DNA of 64,000 bases, taken from NCBI GenBank assembly GCA_963811685.1, contig CAWESK010000019.1, positions 124,001 through 188,000 on the forward strand, read 5' to 3'. Positions within the stretch are counted from its first letter, which is position 1; each line of letters starts with the position of its first letter. The stretch comes from CAIWHR01 sp963811685 (GTDB lineage Bacteria > Pseudomonadota > Gammaproteobacteria > Burkholderiales > Casimicrobiaceae). Below the pieces are notes generated by a model. It did no database searches. It saw nothing but the letters and a program-made list of their open reading frames with translations, and was not told the DNA's origin. The position numbers and the translations under genes were made by a program. Below, one piece after another: positions 37,109 to 48,062 of the stretch.

Positions 37109-40100
37109 TCAGTCCGCCGCGGGGGCCGGCAGGGGTGCCGCAGCCGGCGCCGGAGTCCCACCCTCCGCCTGCCGCCGATGGTGCTCGGCGCCGAGGAAGA
37201 GATACATCGCCGGGACCACGAACAACGTGAACAGCGTCCCGAAGGACAGCCCCGTGAAGATCACGAGCCCCATCGCCTGGCGGCCGGCGGCGCCGGCGCC
37301 CGAGGCGATCACCAGCGGGCACGACGCCGAGGACCATCGCCGCGGTCGTCATCAGGATCGGGCGCAGGCGGACTCCGGCGGCTTCCTCGATCGCCTCGCG
37401 CTTCGTCTTGCCGGCGAGCTGCAGCTGGTTGGCGAACTGGACGATCAGGATGCCGTGCTTGCTGATGAGCCCCATCAGCGTGACGAGCCCCACCTGCGTG
37501 TAGATGTTGAGCGTGGCGAAGCCCGAGGTTGATGAAGATCAGCGCGCCGAAGATCGCCATCGGCACCGAGATCAGGATCACGATCGGGTCGCGAAAGCTC
37601 TCGTACTGCGCCGACAGCGCGAGGAACACGATGACGACGGCGAAGAGCAGCGTGGGGACGAAGCCGCCCGACTCCTGGACGAACTGCCGCGACGGGCCGG
37701 CGTAGTCGATGGCGTAGCCGCTCGGCGCGACCTCCTTCAGCGCCTGCTTCATGAAGTCGAGCACCTGCTTTTGCGAGACCGCGGGGCTGTACACGCCCTG
37801 AATCGTCGCCGAATTGAGCTGCTGGAAGTGATTGATCCCCTCGGGGACCGTCTGGGACTTCTGCGTGGCCACCGTCGAGGCCGGCAGCAGCGAGCCATCG
37901 GGCGCGCGCAGGTAATAGTCGAGCACCTGCGACGGATTGAGGCGGTCGACCTGCAGCACCTGCGGAATCACCTTGTACGAGCGCCCGGCGATCGAAAAGT
38001 AATTGACGTAGCCGCCGCCGAGCGCGGAGGTGAGCGAGGCGCCGACGTCCTGCTGGGTGAGCCCGAGCGTTGCCGCCATGTCGCGGTCGACCTCGACCGT
38101 CGTCTGCGGCTTGTCGATCTTCAAGTCGGTGTCGACGAAGAAGAACATGCCGCTCGCGCGCGCCTTGTCCAGCACCGCCTGCGAGACGTCGTTCAGCCGG
38201 TCGAAATTCTCGGTCGTCTTGATCACGAACTGCAGCGGCAGCCCGCGCGAGCCCGGCAGGGCCGGGAACTGGAACGCGGCGACGGTGGCGCCGGCGACGC
38301 CGGACCATTTCTTCTGCAGGTCGAGCTGCAGCTCGGCGGCGCTGCGCTTGCGCTCGCTCCACGGCTTGAACAGCACGCCGCCGATGCCCTGGTTGACGAC
38401 CGGCACGCCGGTGATCTGGAACATCTCGTCGTACTCGGGCAGCGCGTGCGCGATGTCGAAGACCTGCTTCGCATAGACGCCCATCTGCTCGGGCGTCGCG
38501 TTGGGGGGGCCCAGGATCTGTCCGAGCACGATGCCCTGGTCTTCCGGCGGCGAGAGCTCCGACTTCGACGTCATGAACAGGTAGACGGCGCCGAAGAGCA
38601 GCAGGATTCCCATCACCACGAACACGATCCACGTGTCGAGGAGGCTGTGCAGCCACCGCTGATAGCCGGTGTGCAGCCGGCCGAACGTGCGGTCGATCAG
38701 CTGGACGAAACGTCCGCTCTCCTGCTCCGCGCGGAAGATGCGCGAGGTCATCATCGGCGACAGCGTCAGCGCGACGATGCCGGAGACGGCGACCGCCCCC
38801 GCGAGCGTGAACGCGAACTCGGTGAACAGCGCGCCGGTGAGGCCGCCCTGGAAGCCGATCGGGATGTAGACGGCGACGAGGACGATCGTCATCGCGATGA
38901 TCGGGCCGCCCAGCTCGCGGGCGCCGACGAGCGACGCCTCGAGCGGCGGCTTGCCTTCCTCCTTCATGTGGCGGTCGACGTTCTCGACGACGATGATCGC
39001 GTCGTCGACGACGAGCCCGATCGCCAGCACCAAGCGCGAGCAGCGTGAGGAGATTGATCGAATAGCCCAGCAGCAGCATCACGTAGAACGCGCCGATCAG
39101 CGACAGCGGCATCGCGATCAGCGGAATCGCCACGGCGCGCAGGCTGCCGAGGAAGAGGAAGATCACCGCGCTCACGATGACGAGCGTCAGCACCAGCGTC
39201 TTCTCGACCTCGTCGATCGAGCTCTGGATGAACTTGGTGCCGTCGTAGACGATTTGTCCGGTGAGTCCGGTCGGCATTGCGTCGCGGATCTCCGGAAACG
39301 CGTTGCGGACGCGCTTCGCCACGTCGAGCACGTTGGCGTCGGGCGCCACCTTGATGCCGATGAACACGGAATTGCGGCCGCCGAATGCGGTCGTGAAGTC
39401 GTAGTTCTCGGCGCCGAGGGTGACGACGGCCACGTCCTCGAGACGAACGATCGCGCCGTCCTTCTGCCTGATCGTCAGTCGCTTGAACTCGTCGACCGAA
39501 TGAAGGCTCGTGCCGGCGGTGAGGTCGACGCTGACCATCTGCCCCTTGGTCCGGCCGAGGGCCGCGAGGTAGTTGTTGCTGGCGAGCGCGGCACGGACAT
39601 CGCTCGCGGTGACGCCGTACGCCGCCATCCGCTGCGGGTCGAGCCATGCGCGTAGCGCGAACTGGCGCGCGCCCAGGATCTCGGCCGTCTGCACGCCTTC
39701 GACCGAGTCGAGCTTCGGCTTGACGACGCGCACCAGGTAGTCGGTGACGTTGTTGTTGGGCAGCGTGTCGCTGAAGAACCCCATGTACATCGAGTCGATC
39801 GTTTCGCCAACCTGCAGCGTGAGCACCGGCTGCTGCGCCTCGGGAGGCAGCTGGTTGCGCACCGAATTGACCTGCGTATTGATCTCGGTCAGGGCACGAT
39901 TGGCGTCGTAGTTGAGCCGCAGCGTCGCGATGATCGTCGAGACGCCGGTCGAGCTCGTCGACGACAGATAGTCGATGCCCTGCGCCTGGGCGATCGCGCC
40001 TTCGAGCGGCTGCGTGATGAAGCCCGCCACGGTCTCCGCATCGGCGCCGTAATACGCGGTGCTGACCGTGACCACCGCGTTCTGCGTTTTCGGAAACTGG

Positions 40101-40204
40101 CGCACCGACAGGCTCGTCAGCGCGCGGAGGCCGAGGACCAGGATCAGCAGGCTCAGGGTGACCGCGAGCACCGGCCGGCGGATGAAGATGTCGGTGAAGT
40201 TCAT
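37109..40204 (-). CDS. RND multidrug efflux inner-membrane transporter (three frameshifts)
   Basis: An AcrB/MexF/MdtB-type proton-driven efflux pump of about 1030 residues. It opens MNFTDIFIRRPVLAVTLSLL, the standard first helix. The central proton-relay helix has LAIGLVVDDAIIVVENVDRH, and a second-half conserved element is LSAQYESFRDPIVILISVP. Two periplasmic porter domains flank it. Breaks occur near 39030, 37527 and 37320; the C terminus ends with a proline/alanine-rich tail (GTPAPAAAPLPAPAAD). It is downstream of the adaptor and outer-membrane genes on the same strand. Substrates cannot be read from the sequence. Confidence 0.9.
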
Positions 40205-40214
40205 CGGCGCCGGC

Positions 40215-41444
40215 CTACTTTTCCTGCGGCGCGGGATTCGGGTTGTTCGCCGGCTGCACGCTGTTGTCGACGATGAGCGGCGTGCCGTTCTTGAGCTTCA
40301 CGGTGCCGCTCGTGACGACGGTCGCTCCCGGGTCGATGCCGGTCAGGATCGCGACCTGGTCACCGCGCCGCGGCCCGGTCGTGACGAAGACCTGCTCGGC
40401 GACGAGGCTCGGCTGCCCTTTGGCGTCCTTGGCGCTGGCGTCCTTCGCCTCCTTCTGCTCGGCGCCCTTGATCTCCTTGGGCTCCGTTCCCTTCGCGTCC
40501 TTCGGCGGGGCGGGCTTGGCGATGAACACGGTGTCGCCGTACGGGTTGTAGGTGATCGCCGTCTGCGGCAAGGTCAGGTAGCGTTGCTCCCCGCCGGCCT
40601 GCACCGACACGGTGGCGAACATTCCGGGCAGCAGCAGCCGCTTCGGATTGGGGATCGTGGCTTCCATCTGCACGTTGCGGGTCGTCGGATCGACCTTCGG
40701 GTTGATCGCATTGACCGTGCCGTAGAAGTCCTGTCCCTTGTAGGCGTCGGTGACCAGCACGACTTTCTGCCCCAGTGCGATCTGCGGCAGCTGCTGCTGG
40801 GGCACGTAAAAGTCGACATAGACGGGATCGATCGACTGCAGCGTGACGAGCTTGTCCCCGGGATTGAGGTACTGTCCCGGGTTCACCGTCGTGATACCGA
40901 GCTTGCCGCCGAACGGCGCGCGAATCGTCTTCTTGTCGACCAGCGCCGCCTGCTGGGCGACCAGCGCCCGCCTGTTCTTGAGGTCCGCGGCGTCGGCGTC
41001 GACCTGGGCCTTGCTGATCGCTTCCGCGTCGAGCTGCGCCTTGTCGCGGTCGTACACGGTCTGCGCGAGCTCCGCGGCGGCTTCGAGCGCGTGCAGCTGC
41101 GCGATGTCGGAATCGGCATTGAGCTGGGCCAGCACCTGGCCGGCGCGCACCTCGTCGCCCGAGCGGAATTCGACGGTGCGGACGATGCCCGCCACCTCGG
41201 AGGTCACGTCGACGCCGCGCACCGCGCGCAGCGTGCCGACCGCGTTGAGCGCCGATTGCCATGCCTGATAGTCGGCCTTCATCGCGGTGACGGTCGCCGG
41301 CGGCGTCGGCGCGCCCGCCATGTACTTCGCCATCATGTAACCCTTGAACACGTTGAAGCCGATGATGCCGCCGAGCAGCACGCCGACACCGATCAGCATG
41401 ATGATCATCCGCTTGACGACAGGTTTCTTCTTCGTTTCGCTCAT
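40215..41444 (-). CDS. RND periplasmic adaptor (membrane fusion protein)
   Basis: A 409-residue membrane-fusion protein joining the RND pump to the outer-membrane channel. It has an N-terminal signal anchor (IIMLIGVGVLLGGIIGFNVF). Lipoyl/hairpin elements are VDVTSEVAGIVRTVEFRSGD and the matching IRAPFGGKLGITTVNPGQYL, with a beta-barrel region NPKVDPTTRNVQMEATI. An unusual Lys/Ala/Glu/Asp-rich insert (KDAKGTEPKEIKGAEQ, then KEAKDASAKDAKG) interrupts the membrane-proximal domain near residues 310-340. The gene is intact and lies 10 bases before the pump gene. Confidence 0.92.
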   Translation of the reverse strand: MSETKKKPVVKRMIIMLIGVGVLLGGIIGFNVFKGYMMAKYMAGAPTPPATVTAMKADYQAWQSALNAVGTLRAVRGVDVTSEVAGIVRTVEFRSGDEVRAGQVLAQLNADSDIAQLHALEAAAELAQTVYDRDKAQLDAEAISKAQVDADAADLKNRRALVAQQAALVDKKTIRAPFGGKLGITTVNPGQYLNPGDKLVTLQSIDPVYVDFYVPQQQLPQIALGQKVVLVTDAYKGQDFYGTVNAINPKVDPTTRNVQMEATIPNPKRLLLPGMFATVSVQAGGEQRYLTLPQTAITYNPYGDTVFIAKPAPPKDAKGTEPKEIKGAEQKEAKDASAKDAKGQPSLVAEQVFVTTGPRRGDQVAILTGIDPGATVVTSGTVKLKNGTPLIVDNSVQPANNPNPAPQEK

Positions 41445-41459
41445 GCGGTCTCCGGTCGA

Positions 41460-42993
41460 TCAGTCGGCGCTCCGCGCCTCGCGCTCGCGCAGGGCCGCGG
41501 GTTCGATTCCGCGTCACCGGCGTCGCGCCGTCCGCGGCTGCCGGCCGCGTCCACCAGCCGCCGCCGAGCGACTGGAACAGTGCCGCGGTGTCGGCATAAC
41601 GCGAGGATTGCGCCTGGGTGAGCGCAATCCGCGCGAGGTGATACTGGCGTTGCGCATTGAGCAGCGTCAGGTAGCTGATCGCGCCGAGGTTGAACTGCCG
41701 CTCGGCGAGCCCCATGGCCTCCCGCGCCGAAGCTTCCGCGAGCGCCTCGGCAGCGAGAATGCGCGCATCGTCGTCGAGCGCATGCAACGAGTCCGCGACG
41801 TTCTGGAACGCGAGGAGGACGGTCTGGCGGTAGTTTGCCGCCGCCTCGTCGAAGGCCGCGATCGCCGCGCGCCGCTTGGCGTTGAGCGCGCCGCCGCGGA
41901 AGAGCGGTTGCAGCAAGCCTGCGCCGATGCTCCAGAGGCTCGGGCCGGCGAAGAGGTCGCCCAGCTTCAATGCCTGGGCGCCGAAGCTGCCCGTCAGCGT
42001 GATCTGCGGATAAAGATTCGCGGTCGCGACGCCGATGTCCGCGCTGGCCTGATGCAGCAGCGCCTCGGCCGCCAGGATGTCCGGGCGCTGGTGGACGAGC
42101 GCGGAAGGCACGCTGACCGGGATTTCCTGCGGCAGCGTCAACGCGGCGAGCTCGAACCGCGGCAGTTGCGCTTCGCTCGGCAGACGGCCGGCGAGCGCGG
42201 CGAGCTGATGCCGCGTGCGGGCGAGATCGCGCTCGAACACCGGCAACGTCGCCTTCGTCTGCGCAAGCTGCGTCTGCTGGGCGAGCACGTCGGAGCGCGA
42301 CACGGCGCCGAGCTGGAACTGGCGCTGCACGACGGCGAGCTGACGCTCCTGCGCGGCGACGATCTCGTTGGTGGACGCGATCTGCGCGCGCAGCGCCGCT
42401 TCGCGAACGGCCGCGGTCACGACGTTCGACGTCAGCGCGAGATGGGCGCCTTCGAGCTGATATTGCTGGTAATCGACGAGGGAGGCGAGCCCCTCGATCT
42501 CGCGGCGAGCGCCGCCGAACACGTCGAGCGCATACGACACGCCGACATTCGCGTTGTAGAGCGTGAACAGGCTGGTGCCGAGGCCGGGGGCCCCGAGCTC
42601 GGAACCGGAGATCTTTTCCCGCGTCACCGACGCAATTCCGTTTACGGCCGGATAAAGCAGTTCGCCGCGGCCCGCGGTCAGGTTTTCCTGCGCGACCCGC
42701 AGCGCCGCCTCTGCGGAGGCGAGCGTCGGGTTGTCCGCGATTGCGCTCTTGACCAGCGCATCGAGCGCGTCGGAGCGGTACAGCGCCCACCACTGGGAAG
42801 GCAGGTCTGCGCCGTGCTCCACGTGCTGCGCCGCGCCACCGAGGCCCGGAGCCGAGACGGTCGTGTCCGGCAGCGGCGTCTCGGTGTAGCGGTCCGCCTG
42901 CGGCGGCGCGGGGCGCTCGAAATCGGGCCCGACCATGCAGCCCGCAAGGATGGCCACCGCGCCTATCGCGGCAAAATGACGGAATCCGATCAT
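41460..42993 (-). CDS. NodT-family outer-membrane efflux lipoprotein (one frameshift)
   Basis: A TolC-like outer-membrane channel of about 510 residues, NodT/OprM type. The ATG at 42993 begins MIGFRHFAAIGAVAILAGC, a lipobox-type signal; CMVGPDFERPAPP follows as in this family. Repeat motifs include WWALYRSDALDALVKSAI, RPDILAAEALLHQASADIG and ANLYPQITLTGSFG. The last codons shift near 41505, giving AALREREARSAD and a stop at 41460. It is the first gene of the tripartite operon. Confidence 0.88.
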
Positions 42994-43214
42994 GACATTC
43001 TTGTTGCTTGAAACCGGGATGGCGCCGGCGGCCACTTCGAGTCCCCAGGGCCGTTTACGTTGGAATGCGCCTCTGAGAGGAGACTCCGCGCCCGCCAAAT
43101 CGTTCAAGCGTACAAACGTGGACGGTGCAGCCTGTCAGTGGGCAGGCGCGGTGTCGAGCAGGGGCGCGCCTACCCGCGTCGGTGTCGAGCCTACAACGAA
43201 GGTAAAGCCGTCCT
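42994..43214. other. Intergenic region upstream of the efflux operon
   Basis: These 221 bases hold the probable efflux promoter region and the end of the ABC operon. A short repeat GTGTCGAGC occurs at about 43150 and 43182. No coding frame, divergent regulator gene or clear terminator is seen. Confidence 0.4.
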
Positions 43215-43958
43215 TCAACGGCGCACCGGGATCGTCGTCGCCGTGCCGCCGAGCCGACCGACGAGCGCGTTGGCGCCGATGGCCACGACGAACAGCACGA
43301 TCAGCAGCGCGTACATCCGCGGCATGTCGAATAGCGAATACGCTTGGATGACGAGGTAACCGAGGCCGCGGTTGGACAGCTTGGTTTCGGCGAGGAGCGT
43401 CCCGATGACGGCGACGCCGAGGCCCAGCCGGACGCCGTTGACGATCGGCGCGCGCATCGCGGGCAGATAGATCTTCATCACCATCTGCCACGGCGACGCG
43501 CGAAAGCTCTGCCCGACGCGGACCAGCACGCGGTCGATCTCGCGCAGCCCGGCGGCCGCGCTGATCGCGATCGGGAAGAAGCAGGATAGTGCGCCCATCG
43601 CGATCTTCGATCCCGCGCCAACGCCGAACCACATGATCATCACGGGGAAGAAGATGATCTTCGGCGTCGGCCCGAGGTAGAGGAGCAGCGATTCGAAGGC
43701 CTGCGACAGGAACCGGTTGGCGCCGAGCAGGATGCCGACGGCGAGGCCCGCAGAGACGCCGAGGGCGAGCGCCGCACCGACTTCCGCCGCGGTGACGCCG
43801 AGATTGGCGTAGAAATCGGCGCTGCCGAGCAGGCGGACCATCGCGGCCGCAATGACCGTCAGCGAGGGGACGACATCGCGGAACAGCCAACCCGAGGCCG
43901 CCAACGCTTCCCATGCGGCGAGCACAAGGGCGACGATCGCCACGCGTGCCAGCAACAC
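43215..43958 (-). CDS. ABC transporter permease (TauC/SsuC-like), second copy
   Basis: A 247-residue BPD-type permease of the nitrate/taurine/sulfonate family with five or six helices. The EAA-loop region is ISAAAGLREIDRVLVRVGQS followed by FRASPWQMVMKIYLPAMRAP. The start is a GTG at 43958. It lies 27 bases after the other permease gene, so the importer uses a heterodimeric membrane domain. Confidence 0.85.
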   Translation of the reverse strand: MLLARVAIVALVLAAWEALAASGWLFRDVVPSLTVIAAAMVRLLGSADFYANLGVTAAEVGAALALGVSAGLAVGILLGANRFLSQAFESLLLYLGPTPKIIFFPVMIMWFGVGAGSKIAMGALSCFFPIAISAAAGLREIDRVLVRVGQSFRASPWQMVMKIYLPAMRAPIVNGVRLGLGVAVIGTLLAETKLSNRGLGYLVIQAYSLFDMPRMYALLIVLFVVAIGANALVGRLGGTATTIPVRR

Positions 43959-43985
43959 GCGAGGTACCCGCGCTTGCGCGCGTTG

Positions 43986-44756
43986 TCAGGTGCCCGGCCG
44001 CAGCCATCGCTCGATCCGTTCGGTGAGGTCGAAGAAAACGATCGATACCAGGATGACGAACAGGATCGCGCCGTAGGTCCCGGGGAGGTCGTACCGCTCG
44101 GCGAGCTCGTTGATGAGCTGACCGAGGCCACCGAAGTTGATCAGGAACTCGACGCCGACGATGTTGATCATCGCGAAGATGAGGCCGAGGCGCAGCCCCA
44201 CGAAGATCGCGGGCAACGCCGCCGGCAACAGAATCTTCCGGAACTGCTGCGCCGGCGTGACGCGGAAGCTGCGGCCGACAGCGATCAGCACCGGTCGTGT
44301 TCCGGCGAGCCCTTCGACGGTCTTCAGGATCACCGGCGCCAGGCCGGCGGCGAAGCCGATCATCACGATCGTCGTCGCGTTGCGGCCGAAGATCACGAGG
44401 AAGAGCGGATACATGAGCACGATCGGCGCGGCGGCAAGCGCCGCGACCCATGTCTCGCAGGCCATCCGCAGGAGCTGGAACCGGTAGAGGAGGGCGCCGC
44501 CGGCAATGCCGACCAAGGAGAGAAGAAGGCCGGCCCACACGATCTCCTGCGTGGTCTGCCAGAACCGCTGCAGCACGTGCTCCTCGACGATGATCCGTGG
44601 AATCGCGGCGAGGACCTGCGACGGCAGCGGCACGATGAACGGGTTGATCGCTCCGGCCCGGATCAGGAGCTCGATCAGCGCAATCACCAGCAACGTCGTC
44701 GCGACGCCGACCCCGCGCGCCGCGGCGCGGGATCGCGTCCATGTCCCGATCGTCAC
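43986..44756 (-). CDS. ABC transporter permease (TauC/SsuC-like), first copy
   Basis: A 256-residue BPD-type permease. The first helix is GVATTLLVIALIELLIRA and the EAA-like loop is IAVGRSFRVTPAQQFRKILL. The start is a GTG at 44756 that overlaps the stop of the ATPase gene in GTGA, so expression is coupled. It pairs with the permease at 43215. Confidence 0.85.
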   Translation of the reverse strand: MTIGTWTRSRAAARGVGVATTLLVIALIELLIRAGAINPFIVPLPSQVLAAIPRIIVEEHVLQRFWQTTQEIVWAGLLLSLVGIAGGALLYRFQLLRMACETWVAALAAAPIVLMYPLFLVIFGRNATTIVMIGFAAGLAPVILKTVEGLAGTRPVLIAVGRSFRVTPAQQFRKILLPAALPAIFVGLRLGLIFAMINIVGVEFLINFGGLGQLINELAERYDLPGTYGAILFVILVSIVFFDLTERIERWLRPGT

Positions 44757-45598
44757 CGTCCCCCTCCGCCGGTGCGCACGCGCGATTCGGCGTCCTGGAT
44801 GCCGCGGCTCGCCTCCTCGCGGAGATCGTGCCAGATCTCGGCGACATAGTGGCCGAAGGCGTCGCTGCCGACGACCTCCGAATCGCGCGGATGCGGCAGG
44901 TCGATTGCCACCATGCGCTTGATGCGCCCGGGCCGGTAGGTCATCACCAGTACGCGGTCGGAGAGCTGCACCGCCTCGGTCAGGTTGTGCGTGATGAGCA
45001 ACGTCGTCTGCTTCAGCGTCTGCTGGATCCGCAGCACGGTGTCGCCAAGCAGCAGTCGCGTCTGCTCGTCGAGAGCGGCGAAGGGCTCGTCCATCAGCAG
45101 GATCCGCGGCTCGGAGGCGAGCGTGCGGGCGATCGCGACGCGCTGGCGCATGCCGCCCGACAGCTCGGCGGGCAGGCGCCGCTCGAAACCCTGCAACCCG
45201 ACCAGCGACACGAAATGCGCGGCGCGCTCCAGGCGTTCCGTCTTGGCGACCCCGGCGATCTCGAGCGGAAACGCGACGTTCTCCACCACTGTGCGCCACG
45301 GAAATGTCGATTCTTCCTGGAACACCATCCCGATCGCCGGATGCGTGCCGGCAACCTTCTCGCCGGCGACGCTCACCTCTCCTTCGTAGTCGCCGAGGAG
45401 GCCGCCGACGATGTTGAAGAGCGTGGACTTGCCGCACCCGGACGGGCCGATGATCGAGACGAATTCGCCGGCGGCGACCGAAAACGAGACGTCGTCGACG
45501 GCAGTGATGGGCCCGTCGCCCGTCACGAAGCGCTTCGTGATGGCGTGGACGTCGAGCACCGCGCCGGCGTCCACGCCGCCCGGATTCACGCGAGGCAA
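44753..45598 (-). CDS. ABC transporter ATP-binding protein (TauB/SsuB-like)
   Basis: A 281-residue ATPase of the nitrate/sulfonate/taurine importer class. Walker A is GPSGCGKST, the Q-loop region is MVFQEESTFPWRTVVENV, the signature is LSGGMRQR, and Walker B with D-loop is ILLMDEPFAALDEQ, with an H-loop in LLITHNLTEA. A C-terminal extension follows the ATPase core. It lies 16 bases after the binding-protein gene. Confidence 0.92.
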   Translation of the reverse strand: MPRVNPGGVDAGAVLDVHAITKRFVTGDGPITAVDDVSFSVAAGEFVSIIGPSGCGKSTLFNIVGGLLGDYEGEVSVAGEKVAGTHPAIGMVFQEESTFPWRTVVENVAFPLEIAGVAKTERLERAAHFVSLVGLQGFERRLPAELSGGMRQRVAIARTLASEPRILLMDEPFAALDEQTRLLLGDTVLRIQQTLKQTTLLITHNLTEAVQLSDRVLVMTYRPGRIKRMVAIDLPHPRDSEVVGSDAFGHYVAEIWHDLREEASRGIQDAESRVRTGGGGR

Positions 45599-45614
45599 GC
45601 CGGCGCCGGGCGCA

Positions 45615-46574
45615 TCAGCGCGGCGGGATCTGGATGAGCTCGGCGAGCTGCTCCTTGGTGAGCGGCGCCGCAGTGAACTTCAGTGCGACCGCGTCGGGCA
45701 CGATCGTGTCGAGGCCGACGATCCGGTCGGGGTCGATCGCCGCGCGCGGGAAGAAGTCGTCGCGCGTGCGCTTGGCCATCGCGAGCGGAATGCCGACGAA
45801 ATCGGCGTACGTCTTGAGCGCCGCCGGGTCGTCCGAATAGAGCCAGTCGATGGTCTCGCGGTAGGCTTTCATGAAGCGGTCGATCGCAGCCTTGCGGGTC
45901 GCGAGCGTTTGCGCGTTGGTGATGAGCAGGCGCACCGTCTGACCCTTGAACACCGACGCGTCGTTGCCGCTGGCGACGATCCGGATCTTGCCTTCGTCCA
46001 GTTGCTGCAGGCCGAACGGCGGCGCCGACCAGCCGACGTCGATCTGGCCGGACATCACTTGCGTCAGCGTCGGCGCCGGGCCGCCGGTGGCCGTGGGCTT
46101 CGCTTTCAGGTCGTACTGCTTCATGAACGCGGTGACGATGCCGTGCGTCGACGAGCCGTTGGTCGAGTACGCGATCGTCTTGCCGTCGGTGTCCTTCAGC
46201 GACTTGATCGGCGAATTCGCCGGGACGTACCAGTAGAGATCCGACGCGCCGGTGGTTTCGGCACCAATGACGCGGACCGGCGCGCCTTTGGAGAACGAGG
46301 CCAGCGCGCCCATGATGCCCACAGCGACGCCGACGTCGACGCTGCCCGAGAGCACCGCCTGCTGCGTCTCGCCGCTACCCTGCGTCCACAGGATTTCGAG
46401 CGTGAGCCCGTGCTTCTTGAAGATGCCCGCACGTTGTCCGACCTCGGCGACCGAGGTATCCCAGTTGCCGCGCTGCCCGGCCGCGACCTTGAGCGCGTCC
46501 TGCGCCTGCGCACTTTGCGCCGCGACGAGCGCCAGCACGAAGAACACGCCACCCACTCGCTTCCACGACATCAT
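45615..46574 (-). CDS. ABC transporter periplasmic substrate-binding protein
   Basis: A 319-residue SsuA/THI5-like binding protein. The ATG at 46574 has a strong GAGGAGA site and starts a signal peptide (cleavage near SAQAQ). Typical elements are GIFKKHGLTLEILWTQGSGE, VDVGVAVGIMGALASFSKG and YSTNGSSTHGIVTAFMKQY. It binds the ligand for the importer below it in the operon. The neighbouring Rieske oxygenase and decarboxylase-like genes suggest an aromatic carboxylate ligand. Confidence 0.88.
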   Translation of the reverse strand: MMSWKRVGGVFFVLALVAAQSAQAQDALKVAAGQRGNWDTSVAEVGQRAGIFKKHGLTLEILWTQGSGETQQAVLSGSVDVGVAVGIMGALASFSKGAPVRVIGAETTGASDLYWYVPANSPIKSLKDTDGKTIAYSTNGSSTHGIVTAFMKQYDLKAKPTATGGPAPTLTQVMSGQIDVGWSAPPFGLQQLDEGKIRIVASGNDASVFKGQTVRLLITNAQTLATRKAAIDRFMKAYRETIDWLYSDDPAALKTYADFVGIPLAMAKRTRDDFFPRAAIDPDRIVGLDTIVPDAVALKFTAAPLTKEQLAELIQIPPR

Positions 46575-46644
46575 GAGGTCTCCTCGGGGCAGAATGGCGC
46601 GCAGTGTCGCGCGCCACGGCATCCGCCGTCAATCGGCGCCGTCG

Positions 46645-47940
46645 TCATCGCGTAGCGGACGATTCCAGCGCGCGCTCTTCCGCTGCGGCTCCGAGCGTCG
46701 TCCAGTCGGTCGACTTGGGGACGATCCCCTCGAACGCGCGCAGCTTTACGCGCGGAATGTGGGGGGCGCCGGTGCCGATCGCGGGTCCGCCCTCGGACAC
46801 CGCGCGCGCGGCCGCCACCATGATCCGGCGAAAATGGACGATGGCGACATCGCTCACGCCAAGGCGCTCGCGCGAGCGGTCGGCGATCGGCCCCATCGAT
46901 TCCCACATCGCGATGTCCTGGTTGGGAATGCCGGCGATCCCGGTATGGCTGCCGGCTTTCATCGCCTGCCGATCCTGCAGATAGTCGTTGTCCCTCGTGC
47001 GGATGCTGCGGAAATCGCGATCCAGGTCGATGCCGACGCGCGCGCCGCAGAACTCGCGCCAGGCGTCTTGCGTGATCCCTTCGCCGTCGCTCCAGGCGAT
47101 GAAGTAGAACATCGTATGCGTATCGTCGAGCGGGATGTTGAGGATCGACAGATTGTAGCGGTCGTTGGGCGGGATCAGCACCGTGAACGGCGCAACGAAC
47201 AGCGTGATGCGCACGTAATCGTGCGTGTCGGCGCGCTCGATGGGGCGACGCATCGCGACGTAGCGGAACCCGAACGGCGTGCGCTGCACCTGCAGCCGGG
47301 GCGCCTTGTCGGTGGACGGCCGCAGCCACTCCTTCGCGGTCGCGCCCGCGCCGGCGACGTGCGCCGGCACCATGTCGGAGGCGTGCAGGCTCGAGCTGTG
47401 CGCCGAATCGATCGCGCCTTCGAGCACCTGCGCCCAGTTGCAGTTGACGCGGATCTTGACGATGCTGGTGCGGATGTCCGGCGACGGTGCCCACGCGGGC
47501 GGCTCGAATTCGGCCGGCGAAACCGGATCACCGAGCCACACCCAGACGAAGCCGCCGGATTCGCGGCACGGATAGCTCCGATGCTTCAATCGCTGCTCGG
47601 AGCCGCTGCCGGGCGGCTCCGACGGGCGGTCGACGATCGTTCCGGCGACATCGACCTTCCATCCGTGATAGAGGCACCGCAGCCCGCATTCCTCGTTGCG
47701 GCCGAGTGCGAGCGATGCGCGACGGTGCGGACAATGCTCGTCCAGCACGCCAAGCCGCCCCGCCGTATCGCGGAAGGCGACGAGCTCCTCGCCGAGAAGG
47801 CGGATCCGCACCGGCGTTCCATCGGGGTCGGCGACTTCCTCGGACAGGCATGCGGGGATCCAATGGGCGCGCATGAGGCGTCCCATCGGGGCGCCGCCCT
47901 CGACCCGGGTGAGAAGGTCGTTGTCTTCGCTTGAAAGCAT
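46645..47940 (-). CDS. Rieske ring-hydroxylating oxygenase, phthalate-4,5-dioxygenase type
   Basis: A 431-residue oxygenase alpha subunit. The Rieske 2Fe-2S ligands are in DEHCPHRRASLALG and LRCLYHGWKVDVAG. The mononuclear iron site is suggested by EGAIDSAHSSSLHASDMVPA (Asp/His/His). The start MLSSEDNDLLTRVEGGAPMG and the overall length match the phthalate 4,5-dioxygenase/vanillate demethylase group. It heads the ABC operon (70 bases upstream of the binding protein) and diverges from the decarboxylase-like gene. No reductase gene is next to it. Confidence 0.88.
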   Translation of the reverse strand: MLSSEDNDLLTRVEGGAPMGRLMRAHWIPACLSEEVADPDGTPVRIRLLGEELVAFRDTAGRLGVLDEHCPHRRASLALGRNEECGLRCLYHGWKVDVAGTIVDRPSEPPGSGSEQRLKHRSYPCRESGGFVWVWLGDPVSPAEFEPPAWAPSPDIRTSIVKIRVNCNWAQVLEGAIDSAHSSSLHASDMVPAHVAGAGATAKEWLRPSTDKAPRLQVQRTPFGFRYVAMRRPIERADTHDYVRITLFVAPFTVLIPPNDRYNLSILNIPLDDTHTMFYFIAWSDGEGITQDAWREFCGARVGIDLDRDFRSIRTRDNDYLQDRQAMKAGSHTGIAGIPNQDIAMWESMGPIADRSRERLGVSDVAIVHFRRIMVAAARAVSEGGPAIGTGAPHIPRVKLRAFEGIVPKSTDWTTLGAAAEERALESSATR

Positions 47941-48062
47941 GGCCCGTCCTCCATACGCAGTGCCGTGTTGCCGCCTCGATGCTAGCCGGCATACCATTCG
48001 TCACCCGTTTCCTTGCGCCGCGCGGCTGCCGCAGATCATCGGGTTGCCTTGCCCAACGCACC

